Positions 43,655 to 53,332 of a DNA stretch of 64,000 bases are shown here, piece after piece. A program made the position numbers and the translations under genes. Under the pieces are notes generated by a model. That model made no database searches, was not told where the DNA came from, and was given only the letters and a program-made list of their open reading frames with translations. The stretch comes from Belnapia sp. F-4-1 (GTDB taxonomy: Bacteria > Pseudomonadota > Alphaproteobacteria > Acetobacterales > Acetobacteraceae), in contig NZ_KN676113.1 of NCBI RefSeq assembly GCF_000802185.1, forward strand, positions 1,756,819-1,820,818. Direction: 5' to 3'. The first letter of the stretch is position 1, and every line of letters starts with the position of its first letter.

Positions 43655-44080
43655 TCAGGACAATGTGCCAGCACCTCGCAGCAGCACCGCGACTGCCAGG
43701 ACCAGCTGGGCGAAGTTGAGCAGCACCGAGAGGCGATGGGCGCGGTCGAAGCGGGGCTTGGCCGCTGCGTCCCCGGCCTGGGCGGCATCCGACAGCCGGT
43801 TGATGCGGGGCATCAGCCCCTGGCGGAGCCAGATCGTCAGCGCCGCGACCAATGCCATGGCCAGCGCATCCTTCGGGCGGCCCGGGGCGAGGGCGAGGGC
43901 AGCAATGCCCGCGGTGGCGATCAGCCAGAGATAGTAGACGGGGAAAAGCTGGCGGATGAAGCGCCCAGCCCATTCGGGCGGCAGCTTGGTGAAGACCAGC
44001 GGCGCCACCACCGCGACGAAGAACGCCATGCCGCCGAGCAGCAGGGCGAGGCTGAGCGATGCGAGTGCGGAGAGGATCAT
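43655..44080 (-). CDS. DUF4149-type four-helix membrane protein
   Basis: A 141-residue membrane protein with four predicted helices (about residues 5-30, 43-62, 70-88 and 115-138). It resembles DUF4149 proteins: an N-terminal LALLLGGMAFFVAVVAPLVF, an FPVYYLW segment and a cytoplasmic loop with PRINRLSDAA and FDRAHRLSVLLN. The function is unknown. It starts 40 bases downstream of ahcY on the same strand and may be co-transcribed with it. Confidence 0.7.
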   Translation of the reverse strand: MILSALASLSLALLLGGMAFFVAVVAPLVFTKLPPEWAGRFIRQLFPVYYLWLIATAGIAALALAPGRPKDALAMALVAALTIWLRQGLMPRINRLSDAAQAGDAAAKPRFDRAHRLSVLLNFAQLVLAVAVLLRGAGTLS

Positions 44081-44120
44081 GCGGCGGCGGAGATGGCCCC
44101 GCCGCCGCGCTTGGCAAGCC

Positions 44121-45515
44121 TCAGTAGCGGTACTGCTCGGCCTTGAAGGGGCCCTGCTCCGGCACGCCGATATAGGCAGCCTGCTGCGCCGAGAGCTTGG
44201 TCAGCTTGGCGCCGACCTTCTCGAGATGCAGCGCGGCCACCTTCTCGTCGAGGTGCTTCGGCAGGACGTAGACCCGCTTCTCGTACTTGCCCGGGTTCGC
44301 CCAGAGCTCGATCTGCGCCAGCGTCTGGTTGGTGAAGCTGGCCGACATGACGAAGCTCGGATGGCCGGTGGCGTTGCCGAGATTCACCAGCCGCCCCTCG
44401 GAGAGCAGGATGATGCGCTTGCCGTCGGGGAACTCGACCTCATCGACCTGCGGCTTCACGTTCTGCCACTTCAGGTTCTTCAGCGCGGCGACCTGGATCT
44501 CGCTGTCGAAATGGCCGATGTTGCAGACGATGGCGCGGTGCTTCATCGCCCGCATGTGGTCGATGGTGATGACGTCCACATTGCCCGTGGCGGTGACGAA
44601 GATGTCGGCGCGCGGCGCGGCATCCTCCATCGTCACCACCTCGTAGCCCTCCATCGCGGCCTGCAGGGCGCAGATCGGGTCCGCTTCGGAAACCATGACG
44701 CGGCAGCCGGCATTGCGCAGCGAGGCGGCCGAGCCCTTGCCGACATCGCCGAAGCCCGCGACCATCGCCACCTTGCCGGACATCATCACGTCCGTGCCGC
44801 GGCGGATGCCGTCCACCAGCGATTCACGGCAACCGTAGAGGTTGTCGAATTTCGACTTGGTGACGCTGTCGTTCACGTTGATGGCGGGGAAGAGCAGCTT
44901 CCCTTCCTTCGCCATGATGTAGAGGCGGTGCACGCCCGTCGTCGTCTCCTCGGAGACACCCCGGATGCTGGCGGCGAGCTTGGCGAACCAGCCCGGCTTC
45001 GTCGTCAGGCAGTCCTTGATAAGGGCGAAGAAGACCTCCTCCTCCTCATTGGTCGCCTTGTCGAGGAAGGCGACATCGCCCTGCTCGGCGCGCAGGCCGT
45101 AATGGACGAGGAGGGTCATGTCGCCGCCGTCGTCGAGCAGCATGTTCGGCTCGCCGCCATCGGCCCACTCCAGTGTCTTCTGCACGTAGGACCAGTATTC
45201 CGGCAGGGTCTCGCCCTTCACCGCGAAGACCGGGGTGCCAGCGGCGGCGATGGCGGCCGCGGCGTGGTCCTGGGTCGAGAAGATGTTGCAGGAGGACCAG
45301 CGGACATCGGCGCCGAGGGCCTTCAGCGTCTCGATGAGCACGGCGGTCTGGATGGTCATGTGCAGGCAGCCGGCGATGCGGGCGCCCTTCAGCGGCTCCG
45401 AGGAGCCATATTCGCGCCGGACCGCCATCAGGCCGGGCATCTCGTCCTCGGCCATGGCGATCTCCTTCCGGCCCCAATCGGCCAGGCTGAGATCCTTCAC
45501 GATGCTGTCGGCCAT
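44121..45515 (-). CDS. ahcY: S-adenosyl-L-homocysteine hydrolase
   Basis: A 464-residue NAD+-dependent enzyme that cleaves S-adenosylhomocysteine to adenosine and homocysteine, removing the product inhibitor of methyltransferases. [16 protein letters not shown] and [16 protein letters not shown] form the substrate site, [20 protein letters not shown] carries the catalytic Lys/Asp pair, and [16 protein letters not shown] binds NAD. The enzyme ends in KAEQYRY as expected, with the Lys and Tyr that reach into the neighbouring subunit. A 20-bp near-perfect palindrome lies about 80 bases upstream, a likely control site. Confidence 0.97.
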   Translation of the reverse strand: MADSIVKDLSLADWGRKEIAMAEDEMPGLMAVRREYGSSEPLKGARIAGCLHMTIQTAVLIETLKALGADVRWSSCNIFSTQDHAAAAIAAAGTPVFAVKGETLPEYWSYVQKTLEWADGGEPNMLLDDGGDMTLLVHYGLRAEQGDVAFLDKATNEEEEVFFALIKDCLTTKPGWFAKLAASIRGVSEETTTGVHRLYIMAKEGKLLFPAINVNDSVTKSKFDNLYGCRESLVDGIRRGTDVMMSGKVAMVAGFGDVGKGSAASLRNAGCRVMVSEADPICALQAAMEGYEVVTMEDAAPRADIFVTATGNVDVITIDHMRAMKHRAIVCNIGHFDSEIQVAALKNLKWQNVKPQVDEVEFPDGKRIILLSEGRLVNLGNATGHPSFVMSASFTNQTLAQIELWANPGKYEKRVYVLPKHLDEKVAALHLEKVGAKLTKLSAQQAAYIGVPEQGPFKAEQYRY

Positions 45516-45593
45516 CTGCGCATTCCCTGAAACAGGCGGTTCGGCGGGGCGCTTAGCATGGGCACGCAGCGCTGGCCAGGGGTTTGCGACGAG

Positions 45594-45613
45594 ACATAAG
45601 GATATCTTTATGT
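45594..45613. promoter_or_regulatory. 20-bp palindrome upstream of ahcY
   Basis: ACATAAGGATATCTTTATGT is a palindrome with one symmetric mismatch pair and is strikingly AT-rich for this genome. It lies 79 bases upstream of the ahcY ATG and 95 upstream of the divergent DUF2171 gene. I infer a dimeric repressor site, possibly for an ArsR-type SAH sensor (SahR-like); the motif match is from memory. Confidence 0.6.
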
Positions 45614-45707
45614 TTGATTTAGAAATGAGACCGACAGGCTGCATCCTTCCCGGGCCCCGGCCGTTTCTCCTCCAAGGTCGCATGAGGCGGCCCCACAGGA
45701 GGACGCC

Positions 45708-45956
45708 ATGATCGATATGAGCAAGATCGCCGAACACATGGAGGTCGTCGGCTCGGACGGGCAGCATGTCGGCACCGTCGATTCCCTCGATTCGACCCGG
45801 CTGAAGCTGACCAAGCAGGACCCGGCCTCTGGCGGGCAGCACCGCTACCTGCCCTTCGGCGCCATCGCCCGGGTCGAGGAGAACGTCGTGCACCTTTCCA
45901 TCCCCGCCAGCGAGGCGCGCGGGATGACGGAGACGCGGGGCAACGACCCGGTCTAG
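45708..45956 (+). CDS. DUF2171 domain protein
   Basis: An 82-residue protein resembling the DUF2171/PRC-barrel-like group: [20 protein letters not shown], then [20 protein letters not shown] and [10 protein letters not shown]. It probably folds as a small beta-barrel. The start is ATG 45708 with the strong site CAGGAGGA. Its function is unknown; members are often stress-associated. It is divergent from ahcY, and a palindromic repeat begins 43 bases after its stop. Confidence 0.75.
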   Translation: MIDMSKIAEHMEVVGSDGQHVGTVDSLDSTRLKLTKQDPASGGQHRYLPFGAIARVEENVVHLSIPASEARGMTETRGNDPV

Positions 45957-45999
45957 CCGGGGCGGCGGGCCGCGATCCGGTGGCCGCGCTCCCCGCCTG

Positions 46000-46103
46000 G
46001 AGCAAACTCCGATCGGTTGATTCAACTGATCGGAGTAACTTGCTCGTAAAAACAATAGGCTAGAGCGGGCTCCATGAGCCAGCGCGAACGGAAACCGCTC
46101 TAG
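46000..46103. repeat. bipartite palindromic repeat, copy 1
   Basis: Hairpin 1 (46007-46035) has 13-base arms beginning CTCCGATC around an ATT loop, with one G-T pair. Hairpin 2 (46060-46103) has perfect 9-base arms CTAGAGCGG/CCGCTCTAG with an inner GGCTC/GAGCC hairpin. About 85% identical by eye to the inverted copy at 63276-63382. The last four bases, CTAG, supply the mlaA stop codon on the minus strand. Confidence 0.85.
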
Positions 46104-46894
46104 TTGCGCTCCGCCGGCGTCGGCAGGACCGCGCCGGTGCTGCTCGTCACGGGCGGCCCGAGGCGGTTGTCGATATCCGCCTGGCGGCGCTGCCGGTAGG
46201 CGCTGCGATAGGTGGCATAGGGGTCGAGCGAGCTGCGCCGCATCTCATCGATCGGGTCGATCAGCGCCTCCCGCGTATCGACCAGGCTGAGGCCGGCGCG
46301 GGAGTAGCGGAACGCATCCACCGCGGCGCCCGTGCCGAGGAAGGTGGCGGCGCTTGCCGCGCCATCGACGCCGGAGCCGGCCAGGTCGCGCGGATTGCTT
46401 GGGCCGAGCACGGGCAGGACGAGATAAGGTCCCTCGCCGACGCCCCAGGTGGCCAGCGTCTGGCCAAAATCCTCGGAGTGGCGCGGCACGCCGAACCAGG
46501 CCTCCGCCACGTCGAAGATGCCGGCCACGCCCACCGTGCTGTTTAGCACGAAGCGGCCGAGCGTGTCGCCCGCCCGGCGGGACTGGCCCTGCATCATGTC
46601 GTTGGCCAGCACGATCGGGCTGCGCAGGTTGTTCAGCAGGTTGCGGATGCCGGTCCGCACCGGGCGGGGGATGCGGGTTCGGTACTCGACCGCAACGGGA
46701 CGGGCCAGCCTGCGGTCCAGCCACTCGTTCGCCTCGTAGACGCGGCGGTTTGCCGGCTCCAGCGGGTCGTTGGCGGCGCGGTACTCGGCCAGGGCCTCCG
46801 GGTCGGAGGCGGGCGGCGCGGTGGCGCAGCCGGCGAGGGAGAGAACAGCCAGGGCAGGCACCAGCCGCCGCAGGCATGCGATGTGCGGTCTCAT
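46100..46894 (-). CDS. mlaA: MlaA (VacJ) family outer-membrane lipoprotein
   Basis: A 264-residue lipoprotein with lipobox LAVLSLAGC (Cys23). It matches MlaA, the outer-membrane component that removes misplaced phospholipids for return to the inner membrane by the Mla system. Family blocks are [15 protein letters not shown] near residue 42, [20 protein letters not shown] near 84, [18 protein letters not shown] near 113, and the [21 protein letters not shown] loop near 140. The other mla genes are not in the window. Its TAG stop is formed by the end of a palindromic repeat. Confidence 0.92.
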   Translation of the reverse strand: MRPHIACLRRLVPALAVLSLAGCATAPPASDPEALAEYRAANDPLEPANRRVYEANEWLDRRLARPVAVEYRTRIPRPVRTGIRNLLNNLRSPIVLANDMMQGQSRRAGDTLGRFVLNSTVGVAGIFDVAEAWFGVPRHSEDFGQTLATWGVGEGPYLVLPVLGPSNPRDLAGSGVDGAASAATFLGTGAAVDAFRYSRAGLSLVDTREALIDPIDEMRRSSLDPYATYRSAYRQRRQADIDNRLGPPVTSSTGAVLPTPAERN

Positions 46895-47057
46895 CCTTCG
46901 GGTCCTCCGCGCTGGCGAGGCGGAAGGATGCCGCTGGCCGGCAGCGGCGCAAAGCCCCGTTCCGCCACCACCCGCCTCGCCTCCCCTGCCGCGACTGGAG
47001 TATGAAGCGCCACGCCCATGGCGGCGTCAGAACAGCGAGTGGAGGGATAGCGCCGGC

Positions 47058-49589
47058 ATGGCGGTTGAGGACAGCCCGCGGACCACATCCGGCGAAGCCG
47101 TGCGCATCCAGGCCCAGATGAAGGCCCTGGCGGAGGCCGCCGGCCGGGTGATGCGCGCGCCCGGCCTGCAGGCCACGCTCCAGGCGATCACCGACGCGGC
47201 GCGGAACATCGTCGGCGCCCATCAGTCGGTATGCAGCCTGACCCGGGGGAGGGACTGGTCGCAGTCGATCAGCGCCGTCTCACTCTCGGCGAAATACGCA
47301 ACCTGGCAGGATTATGCGACGGGCCCGGACGGTTCCGGCATCTATGCCTGGGTGTGCGAGGAGAACCGCCCGGTGCGGATGACCCAGGCGGAGCTGGAGG
47401 CGCATCCGCGCTGGCGCGGCTTCGGCGCGAAGTCCCTCGAGCATCCGCCGATGCACGGCTGGCTGGCGGCGCCGCTGCTCGGCAATGACGGGCGCAACCT
47501 CGGCCTCATCCAGCTTTCCGACAAGATCGGGGGCGAGTTCGACGAGGCGGACGAGGCGATCGTCGTGCAGCTCGCGCAATTCGCCGCATCGGCCATCGAG
47601 CGGGCCGAGGTCGAATCCTCGCTGCGCGAGAGCGAGGCGCGCTTCCGCCACATGGCCGACAGCGCGCCGGCCCTCATCTGGATGACGGATGAGCAGGGAC
47701 GGCAGGTCTTCGCCAACATGCATCACGACTACCTCTTCGGCCGGCCCGCCGCCGAGATGCTCGGCGAGGGCTGGCGCGAGGTGGTGTGGCCGGAAGACCT
47801 TCCGGGGCACGAGGCCGCGTTCCGCGAGGCCTTCGCGGCGCGGCGCCCCTACCGACGGGAGCTGCGCGTCATCGACCGCCATGGCGCGGTGCGCTGGCTG
47901 CGCTGCGAGGGCGTCGTCCGGCTCGACGACCATGGCCGCTTCCTCGGCTATACCGGGTGCAGCGTCGACATCTCCGCGGCCAAGCATGCCGAGGCGGAAT
48001 TGCGCCGGCTGAACGAGACGCTGGAGCGGCGCGTGGCCGAGCGCACGGCGCAGCTCGCCGCCAGCGAGGTGCGCTTCCGCACCTATTTCGAGAGCTCGCC
48101 CGACCTCGTCTTCCTCATCAAGGTCTCGCCCGAGGGCGTGGCCTGTTTCGAAGCCATCAACCCGGCGGCGGAACGCTTCACCGGGATGAAGGCCGCCGAT
48201 ACCATCGGCTGGCCGGTCGAGACGGTGCTGCCCCCCGCCATCGCCGAGACCATCGCCCAGCGTTACCGCCGCTGCGCCGAGGAGCAGCGGCGCATGACCT
48301 ACGAGACCGTCTACGAGGTGGAGGGCGAGCGGCGGGTCGCCGATGTCATCCTGGTGCCGATGGGCGAGGCGGAGGGCGGCGGGCGGCTCGTCCTCGGCAA
48401 TGCGCGCGACATCACCCGGACCCAGGCGCTGGAGGAGCAGCTCCGCCAGGCGCAGAAGATGGAGGCGGTCGGACAGCTCACCGGCGGCATCGCGCATGAT
48501 TTCAACAACCTGCTGACCGGCATCATCGGCGCGCTGGCGATACTGGAACGCCGGGTGGAGGCCGGGCAGGTGGAGGGGCTCGAGCGCTACACCAGCGTGG
48601 CGGTCACTTCGGCGCAGCGGGCCGCGGCGCTGACCCAGCGGCTGCTCGCCTTCGCCCGCCGCCAGCCGCTCGACCCACGTCCGGTCGAGGCCAATCGCCT
48701 GATCGCGGGAATGGAGGAGCTGCTGCGGCGGACGCTGGGCCCCGCCATCGTCCTGGAATTGCGGCTGGCCGAGGGGCTCTGGCCGACGCGCTGCGACCCG
48801 AACCAGCTGGAGAACGCGATCCTCAACCTGGCGATCAATGCGCGGGATGCCATGCCGGAGGGCGGGCGCCTCACCATCGGCACCGAAACCTCCGTGCTGG
48901 ACCAGGCGGCCGCGCGGGCGATCGGGGGCGAGTTGCTGCCCGGGGAATACGTGACGATCAACGTCGGCGACACCGGCACGGGCATGCCGCCCGAGGTGCT
49001 GGAGCGCGCCTTCGAGCCCTTCTTCACCACCAAGCCGATCGGCCAGGGGACCGGGCTTGGGCTTTCCATGCTCTACGGCTTCGTCAAGCAGTCCGGCGGG
49101 CATGTGCGGGTGGAGAGCGCGGCGGGGCAGGGCACCGTCTTCCGGCTCACCCTGCCGCGGCACCGCGGCACGCCGGACCGGGCCGAGGCGGAGGAGCGCG
49201 ACGGCCGGGCGCCACGATCCGGCCGCGGCGAGACGGTGCTGGTGGTGGAAGACGAGCCCTCGGTGCGCCTGCTCATCATCGAGACGCTGAAGGATCTCGG
49301 TTATGCCACGCTGGAGACGGCGGACGGGCCGGCCGGGCTCGAGGCCATCCGCTCCGGCGCGCGGATCGACCTGCTCGTCACCGATGTCGGCCTGCCGGGG
49401 ATGAACGGCCGGCAGCTGGCGGATGCGGCGCGGGAGCTGCGGCCGGGGCTGAAGGTGCTTTTCGTCACGGGCTACGCGCACAACACGCTGGGCGATCAGG
49501 CTCCGCTGCAGCCGGGGATGGAGTTGCTGACCAAGCCCTTCTCGCTGACGGAGCTGGGGCGCCGCATCCACGCCCTGATCGACAGCTAG
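47058..49589 (+). CDS. hybrid sensor histidine kinase (GAF-PAS-PAS-HisKA-HATPase-REC)
   Basis: An 843-residue soluble hybrid kinase with no membrane helix. In order: a GAF domain (about 20-185, [18 protein letters not shown]), a PAS domain with PAC (about 195-315), a coiled linker ([20 protein letters not shown]), a second PAS (about 335-450), HisKA with [14 protein letters not shown] (phosphorylated His about 478), HATPase with [21 protein letters not shown] and GTGLGLSML, and a receiver domain with acceptor Asp in [13 protein letters not shown]. Such kinases sense cytoplasmic signals through GAF/PAS. No separate output regulator lies beside it. Start 47058 is chosen at the first ATG after non-coding DNA. 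Confidence 0.92.
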   Translation: MAVEDSPRTTSGEAVRIQAQMKALAEAAGRVMRAPGLQATLQAITDAARNIVGAHQSVCSLTRGRDWSQSISAVSLSAKYATWQDYATGPDGSGIYAWVCEENRPVRMTQAELEAHPRWRGFGAKSLEHPPMHGWLAAPLLGNDGRNLGLIQLSDKIGGEFDEADEAIVVQLAQFAASAIERAEVESSLRESEARFRHMADSAPALIWMTDEQGRQVFANMHHDYLFGRPAAEMLGEGWREVVWPEDLPGHEAAFREAFAARRPYRRELRVIDRHGAVRWLRCEGVVRLDDHGRFLGYTGCSVDISAAKHAEAELRRLNETLERRVAERTAQLAASEVRFRTYFESSPDLVFLIKVSPEGVACFEAINPAAERFTGMKAADTIGWPVETVLPPAIAETIAQRYRRCAEEQRRMTYETVYEVEGERRVADVILVPMGEAEGGGRLVLGNARDITRTQALEEQLRQAQKMEAVGQLTGGIAHDFNNLLTGIIGALAILERRVEAGQVEGLERYTSVAVTSAQRAAALTQRLLAFARRQPLDPRPVEANRLIAGMEELLRRTLGPAIVLELRLAEGLWPTRCDPNQLENAILNLAINARDAMPEGGRLTIGTETSVLDQAAARAIGGELLPGEYVTINVGDTGTGMPPEVLERAFEPFFTTKPIGQGTGLGLSMLYGFVKQSGGHVRVESAAGQGTVFRLTLPRHRGTPDRAEAEERDGRAPRSGRGETVLVVEDEPSVRLLIIETLKDLGYATLETADGPAGLEAIRSGARIDLLVTDVGLPGMNGRQLADAARELRPGLKVLFVTGYAHNTLGDQAPLQPGMELLTKPFSLTELGRRIHALIDS

Positions 49590-50594
49590 CTACCGCCGCC
49601 GCAGCGCGAAGGGCAGGGCGGCCAGGCCAAGCAGCACGGCGAACCAGAGCGTCGCCAGCCGCACGAGGATGGTGGCGACGATGGCGGCCGGCTCCGGCAC
49701 CCCGACCAGGCGCAGCAAGCCGAGCAGGCCGATATCCGCCGCGCCGAGCCCGCCCGGCAGCAGCGAGACCGCCCCCGCCACGGCGGCGAGGCAGAAGACC
49801 AGCATCCCCTCGCCGAGGCCGATGGGCGTGCCCAGCGCATGCACCACCAGCATCAGCACCAGGCATTCGGCGAGCCAGCCGAGGCAACTCAGCCCCAGCG
49901 CCGGCAGCAGCACGCCGGGGCGGCCGATGGCGGGCAGCGTGGCGCAGACCTCCCGCGCCTTGGCGAACAGGCCGGGCGCGCGGCGGAGGCGGCGCTCCGC
50001 CCAGTCGATCAGGTGCAGCAGCAGCGGCGCATGGGTCAGCGCCGCGAGCAGCGCGACGCAGGCCGCGGCAAGCACCGCCGTTACCAGCAGGTAGTGGCTG
50101 GTCAGCGCGGCCCCGGCCAGCGCCAGCAGGCAGATCGCTACCATGTCCATCACCCGGTCGCCGGCGAGCAGCGGCATGCTGCGGGCATAGGGCACGCCAT
50201 GATGGCGCCGCAGCAGCCAGAGCCGCACCACCTCGCCCAGCTTGCCCGGTGTCACGGTGAGGGCGAAGCCGGCGAAGAAGTAGAGCATCTGCCGCACGGG
50301 CGGCGCGGTGGCGCCGAAGGCCCGGCCGAGCAGCACCCAGCGCAGGCCGCGCAGGACGTAATTGGCGAGGGACAAGGCGAGGCAGGCGAGGATCACGCCC
50401 GGGGACAACATCGCGGCGGCCGCCATCATGTCGCTGTCGCGGGCGAACCAGAGCAGCGCGGCGCAGGCGAGCAGGAAGGCGACGAGCATCGCCGCGGTGC
50501 GCCGCAGCGCGCGGCCGAGGCGCGGCGCATCGCCTTCCTCGGCGGCCGGGGCGGACAGGATGCCGGCGTCCGGCCGAGATGCAGGGAGAGCCAT
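49590..50594 (-). CDS. UPF0104 / lysylphosphatidylglycerol synthase-type membrane protein
   Basis: A 334-residue membrane protein with about eight helices, matching the AglD/MprF N-terminal flippase family: LANYVLRGLRWVLLGRAF near residue 78, GFALTVTPGKLGEVVRLWLL near 110, and the C-terminal SLLPGGLGAADIGLLGLL motif. It lacks the aminoacyl-transferase domain of MprF, so a flippase or lipid-transport role is inferred. ATG 50594 is the first plausible start. It converges with the hybrid kinase gene, with stop codons directly adjacent. Confidence 0.8.
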   Translation of the reverse strand: MALPASRPDAGILSAPAAEEGDAPRLGRALRRTAAMLVAFLLACAALLWFARDSDMMAAAAMLSPGVILACLALSLANYVLRGLRWVLLGRAFGATAPPVRQMLYFFAGFALTVTPGKLGEVVRLWLLRRHHGVPYARSMPLLAGDRVMDMVAICLLALAGAALTSHYLLVTAVLAAACVALLAALTHAPLLLHLIDWAERRLRRAPGLFAKAREVCATLPAIGRPGVLLPALGLSCLGWLAECLVLMLVVHALGTPIGLGEGMLVFCLAAVAGAVSLLPGGLGAADIGLLGLLRLVGVPEPAAIVATILVRLATLWFAVLLGLAALPFALRRR

Positions 50595-50789
50595 GGCCCG
50601 AGGGCTTAGCGGCGCGGCCAGGCCGGGTCCACGCACGGCATGTTGCGCTGCGATGATAAGGGCGCGAGGCGGGGTATCATCAACCGCGCGTGTGCAGGAT
50701 GCGGTCAGCTTGACGCTGCAACGGGCTGCCACCGATCATCCCGCGGCATGAACGGCCCCGTGAAGGGCCGCGGCTTGGGGAGAGACGTG

Positions 50790-51821
50790 ATGGCATTCGA
50801 CCTGCCCGGTGACCGGCGCGGCATGCTGCAAGGGGGCGGAGCCTTGCTTGCCGGCTTGATCGGCGGCTTCGGCATCAGCCCGGCCCTCGCCCAGGACATG
50901 TCGCGCGAAACCAGGCGCTCCGAACGGCCGCTGAAGGCCGCCTTCTCCAATGCCGGCCTGCAGGCCACCTGGTGCGCCCAGGGCAAGCAGGCGGCCGAGT
51001 GGTGGGGCCGGCTGTTCAACGTCGAGGTCACCTGGTTCGACGGCGAGCTGAACGCCACCAAGCAGCGCAGCGCCATCGAGAACATGGCGAGCCAGAAGTG
51101 GGACTTCGTCGCCATCCAGGCCTTCGGCATCGGCACGCTGGCCCAGCCGGTGAAGCGGATGATCGATGCCGGCATCCCGGTGATCGACATGGACACGCTG
51201 ATCGCGCCGCTCGACAGCATCAATGTCCACAGCTTCCTCGCCCCCGACAACGAGTTCATGGGCGCCTCCGTCACCCAGGCGCTGGTGGATGCGATCGGCG
51301 GCAAGGGCATCGTGACGATGACCCAGGGCGCGCTCGGCCATACCGGGGCGCAGGGCCGTGCGCGCGGCTTCGATTCCGTGGTGAAGAAGAACCCCGGCAT
51401 CGAGGTGGTGGACACGACGCCGGGCGACTGGGACGTCACCAAGGTCTCGCGCCTTTGGGACACGCTGCTGACCAAGCACCCGAAGATCGATGCCGCCTAT
51501 TTCCACAACGACGACATGGCGCTGGCCGCCCACAACGTGATGAAGGCGCGCGGCCGCACCAACATCCTGATCGGCGGCTGCGACGCGATGCCGCCAGCGC
51601 TGGCCGCCGTCTCCGACGGGCGGATGCATGCGACGGTGCGCAACCCCTCCTGCCGCATCCATGGCGGGGCGGTCGTCGCCGGCGTCGCCGCGGTGGTCGC
51701 AGGCCAGAAGACGGGCACCGGCGCGGGGCAGATCCCGAAGCACGTCATCACCGACGGGCCGGTCGTCACCAAGGCCAACGCCCCCGGCATGGCTTGGATG
51801 GAGAGCCAGTTCCTGATCTGA
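50790..51821 (+). CDS. sugar ABC transporter substrate-binding protein (second system)
   Basis: A 343-residue PBP1-type binding protein. GDRRGMLQGGGALLAGLIGG carries an RR pair and a hydrophobic core and ends near ALAQD, so it may use Tat or Sec. The mature part has LKAAFSNAGLQATWCAQGKQ, AIQAFGIGTLAQPVKRMIDAG and IDAAYFHNDDMALAAH, typical of CUT2 receptors. ATG 50790 is preferred because GGGGAGAG precedes it; ATG 50748 is in frame. It overlaps the ATPase gene by one base (TGATG). The sugar is unknown, since no metabolic gene is linked. Confidence 0.88.
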   Translation: MAFDLPGDRRGMLQGGGALLAGLIGGFGISPALAQDMSRETRRSERPLKAAFSNAGLQATWCAQGKQAAEWWGRLFNVEVTWFDGELNATKQRSAIENMASQKWDFVAIQAFGIGTLAQPVKRMIDAGIPVIDMDTLIAPLDSINVHSFLAPDNEFMGASVTQALVDAIGGKGIVTMTQGALGHTGAQGRARGFDSVVKKNPGIEVVDTTPGDWDVTKVSRLWDTLLTKHPKIDAAYFHNDDMALAAHNVMKARGRTNILIGGCDAMPPALAAVSDGRMHATVRNPSCRIHGGAVVAGVAAVVAGQKTGTGAGQIPKHVITDGPVVTKANAPGMAWMESQFLI

Positions 51822-53320
51822 TGACGGACCGCAGCGCGCCCCTGCTCGAGCTCCGGGGCATCAGCAAGTCCTTCGGCGGCGTCACCGCCCTCTCCGGCGT
51901 GGACTTCACGCTGGAGGCGGGCGAGATCCATGGCCTGGTTGGCGAGAACGGCGCCGGCAAGAGCACGCTGATGAAGATCATCGCCGGTGTGCACACCGGC
52001 TTCGAGGGGGAGATGCGCATCGCCGGGCAGCCGGCGCGGCACCGCTCCGCCCGCTCAGCGCGAGATGCCGGGATCGGCATGGTGCATCAGGAGCTGAGCG
52101 TGGTGCCGGAGCTTTCCGTCGCCGAGAATGTCATGCTCGGCGTGCAGCCGGTGAACCGGCTCGGCCTGGTGGACTGGCCGGGGATGATGCGGCGGGCGCG
52201 AGCGCTGCTCGCCGAGCTCGGCATCGCGGTCGATCCGCGGGTGCCGATCGGCAGCCTGCCACTCGGCCTTCAGCAACTGGTCGAAATCGCCCGCGTGCTT
52301 TCCTCCGGCGCCCGCATCGTCATCCTCGACGAGCCGACCTCCGCTCTCTCGCCGCCGGAGGTGGAGGTGCTGTTCGGCCTGCTGCGCCGGGTGCGGGACA
52401 GTGGGCGGAGTATCGTCTTCATCTCGCACTTCCTTGAGGATGTGCTGGCGATCTGCGACCGCATCACCTGCTTCCGCAACGGCAGGCTGATCGAGACGGC
52501 GCCGGTCGCGGCCATCGACAAGGGCTGGATCATCACCCGCATGATCGGCGCCGGGCATGAGGAGCTGGAGGCGGGCTATACCGGGGAAATCCGGCTCGAC
52601 AGCCGGCCCGGCGCCCCAGTGGTGCTGGCCTGCGAGGCGGCCTCCGGCCCCGGCTTCCGCGAGGTCTCGCTGGAGGCGCGGGCGGGCGAGGTGCTCGGCA
52701 TCTACGGCTCGATGGGGGCGGGCCAGCTCGACCTGGCGCGGGCGCTGTTCGGGCGGACGGCGCTGTCGGGCGGGCGGCTCTCGCTCGACGGGCGGCCGCT
52801 GGCGCTCCGCAACACCGCGGCGGCGCGGCGGGCGGGCATCGCCTTCGTGCCGGAAAGCCGCCGCAGCATGCTCTTCGCCCAGGAGCCGGTTTACCGGAAC
52901 GTCTCCATCAGCATCCTCGACCGCATCTCGCGCCTCTGGGTTAAGCCGGCGGTGGAGCGGGAGATTGCGCAGCGGCATGTGGAGGCGCTCGGCATCCGCC
53001 CGCCCTCGGTCCACCGGCGGCTCGGCACGCTCTCGGGCGGCAACCAGCAGAAGGTGGCGCTGGCCAAGTGGCTGACGCATCTGCCGCGCGTCCTCGTCCT
53101 CAGCGAGCCGACGCGGGGGATGGATGTCGGCGCCAAGGAGGAGGTGGTGCGGATTGTCCGCGGCCTGCGCGAACAGGGCATCGCCGTGCTCGTCGTCTCG
53201 ACCGAGCCGGAGACGGTGCTCTCGCTCGCCGATCGTATCCTCGTCATGAAGCGCGGCGAGGTCCGCGAGGAATTCGCCGGCGGCACGGTCAGCAAGGACC
53301 GCCTGCTCGCCGCAGCATAG
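51821..53320 (+). CDS. sugar ABC transporter ATP-binding protein (second system)
   Basis: A 499-residue tandem ATPase of the RbsA/MglA type. Domain 1 has VGENGAGKSTLMKIIAG, a degenerate signature (SLPLGLQQLVEIARVL) and Walker B IVILDEPTSALS. Domain 2 has the degenerate P-loop YGSMGAGQLDLARALFG, LSGGNQQKVALAKWL and Walker B RVLVLSEPTRGMDVG, where the Asp is replaced by Ser but the catalytic Glu is kept. It is coupled to the receptor gene by TGATG, and the permease follows after 12 bases. Confidence 0.92.
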   Translation: MTDRSAPLLELRGISKSFGGVTALSGVDFTLEAGEIHGLVGENGAGKSTLMKIIAGVHTGFEGEMRIAGQPARHRSARSARDAGIGMVHQELSVVPELSVAENVMLGVQPVNRLGLVDWPGMMRRARALLAELGIAVDPRVPIGSLPLGLQQLVEIARVLSSGARIVILDEPTSALSPPEVEVLFGLLRRVRDSGRSIVFISHFLEDVLAICDRITCFRNGRLIETAPVAAIDKGWIITRMIGAGHEELEAGYTGEIRLDSRPGAPVVLACEAASGPGFREVSLEARAGEVLGIYGSMGAGQLDLARALFGRTALSGGRLSLDGRPLALRNTAAARRAGIAFVPESRRSMLFAQEPVYRNVSISILDRISRLWVKPAVEREIAQRHVEALGIRPPSVHRRLGTLSGGNQQKVALAKWLTHLPRVLVLSEPTRGMDVGAKEEVVRIVRGLREQGIAVLVVSTEPETVLSLADRILVMKRGEVREEFAGGTVSKDRLLAAA

Positions 53321-53332
53321 GAAAGATCGTCG

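Noticed and set aside
45516-45707. SAH or SAM riboswitch upstream of ahcY
   Set aside because: I looked for the conserved helices and pseudoknot and did not find a convincing fold; the palindrome explains regulation better.
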